Below are positions 6,652 to 12,275 of a stretch of 12,275 nt of DNA, piece after piece. Below the pieces are notes generated by a model. That model was not told the origin of the DNA and made no database searches. It worked only from the letters and a program-made list of their open reading frames with translations. Position 1 is the stretch's first letter; each line of letters starts with the position of its first letter. Source of the stretch: Paracoccaceae bacterium. GTDB taxonomy: Bacteria; Pseudomonadota; Alphaproteobacteria; Rhodobacterales; Rhodobacteraceae. The stretch is taken from contig NYTF01000018.1 in assembly GCA_002683355.1 (NCBI GenBank), positions 11,338 to 23,612 of the forward strand, given 5' to 3'. The position numbers and the translations under genes were made by a program.

Positions 6652-8010
6652 TTGCACGATCTTAAAAATAAAGCGATTTTGGGTACAGTAATTCACTGTC
6701 CAAAAAGGGGAGAGATTGAATTTTCAGAGAACGCTTTAGTGATAATAGATGATGAAGGTAAAATTGTTGATCATTTAAAGAATGACGCTGTTAATCATGC
6801 ACAAACCAAAAATAAATTCAAAGATGTTGGTGCGCTCTTTGAGCTTTTGGACCATCAGTATTTATTACCAGGTTTTACTGATTTACATATTCATGCGCCA
6901 CAATGGCCACAACTGGGTAAGGCTTTGGATGTGCCTTTGGAAGTATGGCTTCAAAAGTATACCTTTCCGCTAGAAGCAAAATATGAAGATGAGGTGTTTG
7001 CTAGAATCATATACACTGAGTTGGTAACATCACTCCTAAGAGCAGGGACCACTACAGCAGTTTATTATGGTACAATCCACCAAAGAGCCAATCAAATATT
7101 AGCTGACGTGTGTATCGATAAGGGACAAAGAGCGATAATAGGTAAAGTGGTGATGGATAATACGGATCAATGTCCAGATTATTATCGTGATGCATCAACA
7201 CAGGCTGCTATCGATGGGACTTCAGAATTTCTTGAGTATGTTAAAAACCATGGGAAAAATATTGAAAATAAAGTAAATGTTGCGGTGACTCCTCGTTTTA
7301 TACCAAGTTGTACTGATGAGGCTTTAAACGCACTGGGCGATCTTGCTTCCACACATTCGAGTTATATCCAAACTCATTGTTCTGAGAGCGATTGGGAGCA
7401 TAATTATGTGATTGAGCGCTGTGGAAAATCTGACACAGAAGCGTTGATGGAATATGGTTTATTAACTGAATCCACTATCTTGGCTCATGGAAATTTTATT
7501 TCCGAAAATGATATGGATTTAATTAAGGAGCAGGGTGCTGGCATTGCTCATTGCCCATTGTCAAATTATTTTTTTTCTGATGCCGTATTCCCTTTAAGAC
7601 GTGCCCTTGAAAAAGGGCTGAGAGTTGGCTTGGGTACTGATATATCTGGTGGGCCAAGCGCATCGGTTTTAGACAGCTGTAGAAGTGCAATAACCGCTGC
7701 TCGGGCTTTAGAAAATGGTACGGATGCGAGTTTAGAACGTGACGAACGTGGAGTGCCAAAGAGTCGAGTAGACTTTAGCGATGCATTTTACCTGGCAACA
7801 AAAGGTGGTGCTGAGGTTCTAAACTTATCAACTGGAAGCTTTGAAAAGGGAAGTTTTTTGGATGCTATATTAATTGATACCAAAGTGGATAATGCAATTA
7901 TACCGGTTTACGAAGATATTGATAGTGAGTTAGATTTAGTTCAGAAAATAATAATGTTAGCAACAACTGCAAACATTACGAAAACTTGGATAAGTGGGTC
8001 AAGTGTGTGA
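6652..8010 (+). CDS. guaD: Guanine deaminase (amidohydrolase superfamily)
   Basis: Zinc amidohydrolase converting guanine to xanthine and ammonia in purine catabolism, cytoplasmic. At 452 residues it matches bacterial and animal guanine deaminases in length and along its whole sequence. Metal and catalytic residues are all visible: His79 and His81 in TDLHIHAPQWPQ, His242 with Glu245 in IQTHCSE, His279 in LAHGNF, and Asp330 in GLGTDISGG. The segment LDVPLEVWLQKYTFPLEAKY (92-111) and the TPRF motif (213-216) are specific to guanine deaminases and separate them from cytosine and chlorohydrolase relatives. Translation starts at TTG with a strong upstream AGGAG. A gap of 76 bp precedes it and 27 bp follow before the DDAH gene. 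Activity on other aminopurines or pterins is possible, but the family call is firm. Confidence 0.93.
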   Translation: MHDLKNKAILGTVIHCPKRGEIEFSENALVIIDDEGKIVDHLKNDAVNHAQTKNKFKDVGALFELLDHQYLLPGFTDLHIHAPQWPQLGKALDVPLEVWLQKYTFPLEAKYEDEVFARIIYTELVTSLLRAGTTTAVYYGTIHQRANQILADVCIDKGQRAIIGKVVMDNTDQCPDYYRDASTQAAIDGTSEFLEYVKNHGKNIENKVNVAVTPRFIPSCTDEALNALGDLASTHSSYIQTHCSESDWEHNYVIERCGKSDTEALMEYGLLTESTILAHGNFISENDMDLIKEQGAGIAHCPLSNYFFSDAVFPLRRALEKGLRVGLGTDISGGPSASVLDSCRSAITAARALENGTDASLERDERGVPKSRVDFSDAFYLATKGGAEVLNLSTGSFEKGSFLDAILIDTKVDNAIIPVYEDIDSELDLVQKIIMLATTANITKTWISGSSV

Positions 8011-8037
8011 GCATTACATTTAAATTTGAGTTGAAAA

Positions 8038-8817
8038 ATGCATCGCTCGTATAGGTTTTCTCATGCAATCACGCGTTTACCAAGTGAGAGCGTTGTCAAT
8101 GGGTTGAGATTTGATGATATTGGAAATCCTAATTTTGAACAAATGCTTTTGGATCATGAGGATTATAGCTTGGCCTTGAGAGAAGCTGGCGCAGAGATAA
8201 TTCAGTTACCTCCATTGCAAAATTTTCCCGATAGTACTTTTGTTGAAGATACAGTTCTTTGTCTCTCAAATCTGGCCATTCTAATGCGTCCTGGAGCGCC
8301 GTCTCGCACAGGAGAAGTAACAGAAATAGAGTCAACCATAAAAGAATTATTTGACAATATTTTAAGAATTGAAAAACCTGGTTTGATTGAAGCTGGTGAT
8401 ATTTTAACAACTGAAACGGAAGTTTTAGTTGGGCGGTCTTCTCGAACTAATGGGGAGGGTGTGAAACAATTGGCGCAACTTTTATCTGATTGGGACTATT
8501 CGGTCAGAGAGGTTTTTACGCCGGAGGATATTTTACATTTTAAGACGGATTGTTCTTTGTTAGATGCTGAGACAATACTATGTACAAAGAGATTAGAAGC
8601 CACAGGCTGTTTTTCAAAGTATAATGTGATAAATACTTGTGATGGTGAAGAGGCGGCCGCGAATGCAATTAGATATAATGATTTCGTTATTTTCCCTACA
8701 GGTTTTCCTAGGACATTGGAAAAGCTTCAAAAAGCTGGCTATTTACTGAGAGAAGTAAATAACTCAGAGTGTGCAAAGTTAGATGGTGGTATGTCATGTT
8801 TGTCATTAAGATTTTAA
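8038..8817 (+). CDS. ddaH: NG,NG-dimethylarginine dimethylaminohydrolase (DDAH) family protein
   Basis: Guanidino-group-modifying hydrolase that splits methylated arginines into citrulline plus mono- or dimethylamine. The 259-residue protein aligns end to end with the DDAH pattern as I recall it: ITRLPSESV near the N-terminus (11-19), LPP (57-59), the TFVED block with Glu70-Asp71, RPGAPSR (84-90), the AGD turn (119-121), VGRSSRTN (131-138), the catalytic His167 in LHFKTDC, and LDGGMSCLS near the C-terminus with nucleophile Cys254. All elements of the catalytic Cys-His-Glu site are present, so it should be active. The start ATG has only a weak purine-rich site upstream. It lies 27 bp behind guanine deaminase and 43 bp ahead of a PLP enzyme. 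A related guanidino substrate rather than dimethylarginine itself is possible. Confidence 0.9.
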   Translation: MHRSYRFSHAITRLPSESVVNGLRFDDIGNPNFEQMLLDHEDYSLALREAGAEIIQLPPLQNFPDSTFVEDTVLCLSNLAILMRPGAPSRTGEVTEIESTIKELFDNILRIEKPGLIEAGDILTTETEVLVGRSSRTNGEGVKQLAQLLSDWDYSVREVFTPEDILHFKTDCSLLDAETILCTKRLEATGCFSKYNVINTCDGEEAAANAIRYNDFVIFPTGFPRTLEKLQKAGYLLREVNNSECAKLDGGMSCLSLRF

Positions 8818-8860
8818 CTTTTTTAAGTTGTTTAGGTATTAGCATTTACAGGGCTATCCT

Positions 8861-9994
8861 ATGATCCCGTGCCAACGGAGTTTATTTTCTATACCTAGTG
8901 ATGTTGTCTACTTAAACACTGCTTATATGTCGCCTCTAATGACTTCTGTGGTTGATGCTGTAAATTATGGCGCAAAGCTGAAGGCTACTCCTTGGGATAT
9001 AACAATCAGTGATTTTTTTGAAAATTCTGAATTAGCACGTAATTTATTTGCCGATATAGTTAATGTTAGCTCAAAAAATATAGCTTTAGTACCGTCTGCT
9101 TCATACGGATTAGAAACAGCGGCCAAGAATTTACGGGTCGGCAATGGTAGGTCTGTAGTTATACTGGAAAATCAATTTCCATCCCATGTTTATCCCTGGC
9201 AGCGGTTAGTTAAAGAGACAGGCGGAAAACTAATAAAAGTAAAAGAGAAGCAGGATAGAAATCTAACTGAATTAGTTTTGGAATTTATTGATGAGAAATG
9301 TGCTATCGTTGCAGTTCCAAACGTTTTGTGGACCAAAGGACTGATACTTGATCTTATTTTAATTAGCCAGCGTTGTAAGGAAGTTGGAGCGGCTTTAGTT
9401 TTAGATTTGACACAATCTTTGGGTGCAATGAATACAGATTTGGGAAAAATTGATCCAGATTTTGCAGTTATTGCAGCTTATAAATGGATGATGTCACCTT
9501 ATTCTACCGGTTATCTATATGTTAATGAAAGGCATTGGAATGGGGAACCGTTGGAAGGAAATTGGATTTCAAGGCAGGATGGAAAAAATTTTTCGAACTT
9601 AATCAATTATACTGATCATTATGAGGACGGAGCAGTCAGGTTTGACGTGGGCGAGAGAGCAAATTTTGCCCTTCTTCCCGGAGCAATTAAGGCTCTAAAA
9701 CAAATAGAAGAATGGGGAGTGAAAAATATTGAAGCTACGTTGCGTAAAAATAACTCAACATTGGCTGCAAGACTTTGTTCTTTAGGTTTGTCAGTTCCAT
9801 CAGAATGCAGTCGGGGGCCACACTTTATAGGAGCTAAATTACCCCCCACTTTTAAAGGAGACATATTAGACGTTCTATCTAGAAAGAAAATTTATGTTTC
9901 AGAAAGAGGAGGGGTTCTACGAATTACTCCGCACCTATGGAATAGCGCTACAGATTTTGATAGGCTAATTGATATTTTATCAAAGCATATTTAA
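8861..9994 (+). CDS. Class V aminotransferase-fold PLP enzyme, isopenicillin-N-epimerase/cysteine-desulfurase-like
   Basis: Second fold-type I PLP enzyme, 377 residues. It opens with VVYLNTAYMSPL (15-26), typical of the selenocysteine-lyase/isopenicillin-N-epimerase branch. PSASYGLETAA (78-88) should hold the PLP phosphate. Asp182 and Gln185 in LDLTQSLG face the cofactor ring. Lys208 in AAYKWMM is the Schiff-base lysine. The block RFDVGERANFALLPG (260-274) and Arg354 in GVLRITPHLWN complete the site. It differs clearly from the other class V enzyme of this cluster in the block after the lysine, so the two are not a recent duplication. The start ATG has a weak upstream site. As last gene of the + strand cluster it ends 24 bp before a convergent gene. 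Substrate unknown; it may act on an amino acid released by the upstream enzymes. Confidence 0.85.
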   Translation: MIPCQRSLFSIPSDVVYLNTAYMSPLMTSVVDAVNYGAKLKATPWDITISDFFENSELARNLFADIVNVSSKNIALVPSASYGLETAAKNLRVGNGRSVVILENQFPSHVYPWQRLVKETGGKLIKVKEKQDRNLTELVLEFIDEKCAIVAVPNVLWTKGLILDLILISQRCKEVGAALVLDLTQSLGAMNTDLGKIDPDFAVIAAYKWMMSPYSTGYLYVNERHWNGEPLEGNWISRQDGKNFSNLINYTDHYEDGAVRFDVGERANFALLPGAIKALKQIEEWGVKNIEATLRKNNSTLAARLCSLGLSVPSECSRGPHFIGAKLPPTFKGDILDVLSRKKIYVSERGGVLRITPHLWNSATDFDRLIDILSKHI

Positions 9995-10009
9995 AAAGTC
10001 TGTTTAAAT
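9989..10009. terminator. Weak hairpin at the convergent gene junction
   Basis: ATTTAAA (9989-9995) and TTTAAAT (10003-10009) form a perfect 7-bp A-T stem around the loop AAGTCTG. It overlaps the stop codon of the PLP enzyme and lies 9 nt from the stop codon of the convergent ArsR gene. Its position fits a shared terminator for both strands, but it has no G-C pairs and no T run, so it is a candidate only. Confidence 0.3.
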
Positions 10010-10018
10010 GAAATAATA

Positions 10019-10339
10019 TTAGCAAAATTCTTTGTTCAATAGGTTGATGATTTTTAGAATTTTTAAATCTTTGATACTATAATAAATCGTTTTGCCGTCT
10101 CTTCTAAAGTTAACAAATCCTTCGAGCCTCAATCTGGCTAGTTGTTGACTAATTGCTGCCTGACGATAAGATAGTAAATCCTCAAGATCAGAAACAGATT
10201 TTTCACCGCCAGCAAGGTTACAAAGGATCATCAAACGACCCTCGTGTGCCATCGCTTTTAGAAAATCAGAAACTAGTCTACCATTGTTAAATAGTTCATC
10301 TAAGTTACTGCTTGCCTTTGTCTTTTCCACTATTGTCAT
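10019..10339 (-). CDS. ArsR-family transcriptional regulator, BigR/SqrR-like with candidate dithiol switch
   Basis: Winged-helix DNA-binding repressor of 106 residues, the normal ArsR length. FLKAMAHEGRLMILCNLAGGEKSVSDLEDLL (26-56) gives the first helices. The recognition helix is in RQAAISQQLARLRLEGFV (59-76), followed by the wing RRDGKTIYYSI (79-89). This is closest to the BigR/SqrR/YgaV group. Its only two cysteines are Cys40 and Cys106 (the last residue), 66 apart. Those are the positions and spacing of the redox pair described in SqrR and BigR that forms a di- or tetrasulfide with reactive sulfur species, so the thiol switch looks intact. It is the last gene of the hemP operon, 21 bp after the Cys-rich protein gene. 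Known relatives control sulfide oxidation and detoxification; target genes here are not visible in the window. Confidence 0.88.
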   Translation of the reverse strand: MTIVEKTKASSNLDELFNNGRLVSDFLKAMAHEGRLMILCNLAGGEKSVSDLEDLLSYRQAAISQQLARLRLEGFVNFRRDGKTIYYSIKDLKILKIINLLNKEFC

Positions 10340-10360
10340 AAATTTTCATCCATTTTAGTT

Positions 10361-10855
10361 TTATTGAATTTGGGTCCGAAGATGGCTAGAACTTTGTATA
10401 TTTAATTTGCTTTTATTTACTAGCTGAGCTGTTGCGCTGAATATTTTCGCTATTTCCAGGAAATTGCCAATTATGTTCGTATCTAAAAATAGTGACGCCA
10501 ATATTTCAGCTTCTTCTATATCTTCATTTGCTAGGGCAAGAATAATATTTGCGAAATATGCTTCATGAGCGCCGATGCAATAACAATCAGAATTATGACA
10601 CATGAAATTTCTTCTACTTCTGTAAAATAATATTTTGCATAGCTCATTTAAATTACTACGCGCTTCAAATCCTTTTTCTTTTCCTAAATATAATATTAGT
10701 TTTGAGGTCATTTCAAACTGCTCATCATTACCGTTGCACCAGGACCTAAGTAGAGAAATCGCCACTGCCTCAATATCTGAGATTTCATTTAGAAAACCAA
10801 CAGGTTTAAATCCTGTGGCATCAAGACTAGGTCTAAGATTTTTGTCTGTTGTCAT
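10361..10855 (-). CDS. Cysteine-rich protein of unknown function, coupled to hemP
   Basis: I do not recognise a named family for this 164-residue protein. It has no signal peptide or membrane helix and appears largely alpha-helical and soluble. Its most striking part is residues 86-97, with Cys86-His87, Cys91, Cys93 and His97 (a CHx3CxCx3H arrangement), and further cysteines at 40 and 73. This cluster could bind a metal, an Fe-S cluster or heme. After it comes an acidic helical stretch with EDIEEAEILASLFL (111-124). The ATG overlaps the hemP stop codon (ATGA), implying translational coupling and an iron- or heme-related role. The gene ends just ahead of the ArsR gene. The pattern resembles uncharacterised proteins I loosely associate with hemP in Rhodobacteraceae; that memory is not proof. 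Confidence 0.75.
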   Translation of the reverse strand: MTTDKNLRPSLDATGFKPVGFLNEISDIEAVAISLLRSWCNGNDEQFEMTSKLILYLGKEKGFEARSNLNELCKILFYRSRRNFMCHNSDCYCIGAHEAYFANIILALANEDIEEAEILASLFLDTNIIGNFLEIAKIFSATAQLVNKSKLNIQSSSHLRTQIQ

Positions 10856-11031
10856 TTTGTTAAAATTAGCTTTCCAGCTCTAGTAATTCGTAAAGTATAC
10901 ATTTTTTCCTGAAGCGAAATGTGAGCAATCTCTCCATTTTTGGTTAGGTCACGTGCCGCATATTCTGGTGGGCCATTTACATTCGAACTACTGTTATTTA
11001 ATGCTAACTTCTCTGATCGTTTTATTTCCAT
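10852..11031 (-). CDS. hemP: Hemin uptake protein HemP
   Basis: Small protein of 59 residues. Its C-terminal half reads PPEYAARDLTKNGEIAHISL, then MYTLRITRAGKLILTK, matching the HemP/HmuP signature that ends in (Y)xLRxTRxGKLILTK. Family members accompany heme uptake systems; HmuP in rhizobia acts in activating heme-transport genes, so a regulatory role is as likely as a direct uptake role. The ATG at 11031 is chosen because it gives the usual HemP length and follows AGAGGA with about 11 nt spacing. The same frame stays open back to a GTG at 11160, but that upstream part does not look like HemP and overlaps a better ORF in another frame. The stop overlaps the start of the Cys-rich protein gene by 4 bp. 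Confidence 0.85.
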   Translation of the reverse strand: MEIKRSEKLALNNSSSNVNGPPEYAARDLTKNGEIAHISLQEKMYTLRITRAGKLILTK

Positions 11032-11038
11032 AATAATG

Positions 11039-11194
11039 TTAGTCCTCTGCCAATCGATCTGTGAGCCATTCAAGTTGGAAGCCATCCGGAAAAAATCCTG
11101 GTAAATGTTCGACAAAGATCTCTCGACTATCATTGTTAATAATCTGGCTCTGCTGATCACTTGTGGGTGTATTATTCTTTTGTGTCGGCACCAA
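11039..11194 (-). CDS. Candidate small ORF upstream of hemP (51 codons)
   Basis: A short reading frame from TTG at 11194 (or GTG at 11191) to TAA at 11041-11039 ends 7 nt before the hemP ATG and contains the hemP Shine-Dalgarno sequence in its end, which suggests coupling. Its C-terminal half reads FVEHLPGFFPDGFQLEWLTD, an amphipathic, protein-like composition that is more convincing than the overlapping extension of the hemP frame. The first 20 or so residues are polar and rich in Q, N, T and S. A weak GAG lies about 8 nt upstream of the TTG, and a TATAAT lies about 29 nt upstream, so the leader would be very short. I recognise no family. It could be a leader peptide, a small iron-locus protein or a chance ORF. 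Confidence 0.42.
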   Translation of the reverse strand: MVPTQKNNTPTSDQQSQIINNDSREIFVEHLPGFFPDGFQLEWLTDRLAED

Positions 11195-11222
11195 TTGATA
11201 TACTCTACTTATTTTGTTTTAC

Positions 11223-11228
11223 ATTATA
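11223..11228 (-). promoter_or_regulatory. Candidate -10 element of the hemP operon promoter
   Basis: The minus strand reads TATAAT here, a perfect sigma70 -10 hexamer, with the IscR-like box starting 6 nt upstream. A start about 7 nt downstream would lie near 11216. No good -35 hexamer is found at 16-18 nt (the 17-nt position reads CTATTT), which fits a promoter controlled through the overlapping operator but also lowers confidence. Confidence 0.45.
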
Positions 11229-11234
11229 CATACT

Positions 11235-11259
11235 ATACCTGACTAAAATAGTCGGAAAT
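11235..11259. promoter_or_regulatory. IscR type 1 / Iron-Rhodo-box-like operator
   Basis: The core is a perfect inverted repeat GACTA-AAA-TAGTC (11241-11253). Read with its flanks (ATACCT on the left, GG on the right), the site agrees with 23 of the 25 positions of the E. coli type 1 IscR consensus as I recall it; the mismatches are at 11256 and 11257. The Iron-Rhodo-box of Rhodobacterales is attributed to IscR and represses iron-uptake and Fe-S genes when clusters are plentiful. Here the box covers roughly positions -19 to -43 relative to the start expected from the TATAAT at 11228-11223, a classic repressor position. Control of the hemP operon is inferred from this placement. Confidence 0.7.
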
Positions 11260-11328
11260 GTCAATAGTAGAATAAATGAAATCAATAAAAATGATATTTT
11301 TTGATTAACAATTGATTATAGTGCTAAT

Positions 11329-12275
11329 CTAAGGTGTAAATATGATATGATCTTTTAGAAAAAGTTGAGATTGTGTAACTATTTCATTGAGTTGAGAGAT
11401 AATATAAAGCTTACCATTATCTGTCGTAGCTATTGTGACTAAGCTGTCTGACGCAATATCGCAAACATTTGGTAATTTTACCCTTTTTAGAGAGCCATCA
11501 AATAAAGAGTGGATTTCAATCTGATTTGAACAGTCGGTAATCAGCGCAATTTCTGGGGCGTTTGGGATAAATATAATTTTCTTTATTTTTTGTGAATACT
11601 CTTTTAGAGATCTATTTATAATTGTGGTGCTATCTCCGACCCGATGAACGCCAACAAGGGTAGAGTAAATTTGACTGCCATTAGTTGCATGTGCTGCAAA
11701 AACAATGAGCCCATCAGCTCTAACATTCATGCTAGAGATTGAATTTGAGCGATACTTATAGTCAAGAAGCATGGTTTCAAGATTATCACCTTCTTCGCTC
11801 ATAAATGTTAAATTAGATAATTTGTGCACAAGAGTTGTGTGTTGAGATCTCGTGTGAATATCTAAGTCGCCAGCATTAGCTACTGTGAGTATATCTGAGT
11901 CTGGCAATCGTAAAATTTGCACCGGATTCAAACCGCCTGACGAGTATTCATGTAGTTTAGAGTAACCTGACTTTTTCTCCCAACACGTGAGAAACCCGTT
12001 CCTTCGCTTTTTATCAATTTCAACCGTAAATAATTTGGAGCCGTCTTTTGAGTAAACAGCGTTCCCAGTAAAAGTTCTTGTTTTTTTACATCTTATTTCT
12101 GTAATTAAAGTTTGAGTTTCACAATCTAATACATTTAACTTTCCAGGTTCGTTTTTAGATTCTATCACTACTTCAGGGTGGGTATTATGAACCGCAAGTA
12201 GCTTACTTTCCAATGGTAGTTTGCATGAAAAAAGTATATCGCCACTATTGCTTATACCGTGTAAATTATTTTCTA
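11329..12275 (-). CDS. DUF1513 domain protein (beta-propeller-like), N-terminus outside window
   Basis: The frame is open from the right edge of the window to the TAG at 11331-11329, about 315 residues. A TTG at 12213 is only an internal codon, because homologous-looking sequence (HGISNSGDILFSCKLPLESK) continues upstream to the edge. The layout matches the DUF1513 pattern: NAVYSKDGSKLFTVEID, GFLTCWEKKSGYSKLHEYSSGGLNPVQ, LTVANAG, LNVRADG-like SSMNVRADGLIVFAAHATNG, and a series of short beta-blade repeats. DUF1513 proteins are usually encoded beside imelysin (iron-regulated periplasmic protein) and di-heme oxidoreductase genes in iron-acquisition loci and carry an export signal, which would lie outside the window. 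Its nearness to hemP and the IscR-type box supports an iron role. The biochemical function is unknown. Confidence 0.8.
   Translation of the reverse strand, partial: ENNLHGISNSGDILFSCKLPLESKLLAVHNTHPEVVIESKNEPGKLNVLDCETQTLITEIRCKKTRTFTGNAVYSKDGSKLFTVEIDKKRRNGFLTCWEKKSGYSKLHEYSSGGLNPVQILRLPDSDILTVANAGDLDIHTRSQHTTLVHKLSNLTFMSEEGDNLETMLLDYKYRSNSISSMNVRADGLIVFAAHATNGSQIYSTLVGVHRVGDSTTIINRSLKEYSQKIKKIIFIPNAPEIALITDCSNQIEIHSLFDGSLKRVKLPNVCDIASDSLVTIATTDNGKLYIISQLNEIVTQSQLFLKDHIIFTP

Noticed and set aside
10852..11160. A 102-codon version of hemP starting at GTG 11160
   Set aside because: The extra 43 residues do not resemble HemP, which is normally about 40-70 residues, and the ATG at 11031 has its own AGAGGA. 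The upstream DNA reads as a more protein-like ORF in another frame. An intermediate ATG at 11085 (77 codons) is possible but less typical.
11232..11264. TTGACA (minus strand, 11264-11259) paired with TATAGT (11237-11232) as hemP promoter
   Set aside because: The spacer is 21 nt, too long for a sigma70 promoter. The TATAAT at 11228-11223 is the better -10, although its -35 is poor.
11280..11306. AATCAA/TTGATT hairpin after the DUF1513 gene as an intrinsic terminator
   Set aside because: The stem is about 10 A-T-rich pairs with a bulge and a single G-C pair, and lacks a clear T tract after it; similar matches occur by chance here.

Overview
The window is AT-rich (roughly 35-40% G+C by eye), tightly packed bacterial DNA. 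Several signs point to an alphaproteobacterium of the Rhodobacterales/Roseobacter type with a low-GC genome. These are a HemP ending in the conserved motif TLRITRAGKLILTK, a DUF1513 iron-locus protein, an ArsR regulator with the BigR/SqrR cysteine spacing, and an IscR-type (Iron-Rhodo-box-like) operator. The taxonomic assignment is inference. No RNA gene, insertion sequence, phage gene or CRISPR array is visible.

Region 1 (1-9994, + strand) is one long co-directional nutrient-acquisition and catabolic cluster. It opens with the C-terminal end of a phytoene-dehydrogenase-like FAD oxidoreductase cut by the window edge. A complete peptide/nickel-type (DppABCDF-like) ABC importer follows: a Tat-exported binding protein, two permeases and two ATPases, with 4-11 bp overlaps between successive genes from the first permease on. 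Four enzymes come next: a class V PLP enzyme, guanine deaminase, an NG,NG-dimethylarginine dimethylaminohydrolase (DDAH) and a second class V PLP enzyme. The DDAH and guanine deaminase retain all the catalytic residues I can check. The set suggests import and nitrogen stripping of a nitrogen-rich compound, such as methylated arginine or guanidino derivatives, purines or modified peptides. The true substrate cannot be read from sequence. A possible internal promoter with a perfect palindrome in its spacer (5372-5400) may allow separate control of the enzyme block.

Region 2 (10019-12275, - strand) converges on region 1 and looks like an iron/heme locus. A DUF1513 protein, cut by the right edge, lies upstream. 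After a short intergenic region comes an operon: a candidate unlisted 51-codon ORF, hemP, a cysteine-rich protein of unknown function overlapping hemP by 4 bp, and an ArsR-family regulator with two cysteines placed as in persulfide-responsive BigR/SqrR. A near-consensus type 1 IscR operator sits just upstream of a TATAAT hexamer in front of this operon, so control by Fe-S or iron status is likely. The combination of an IscR-type box, HemP, a Cys-rich partner and a thiol-switch repressor in one transcript is the most interesting part of the window.
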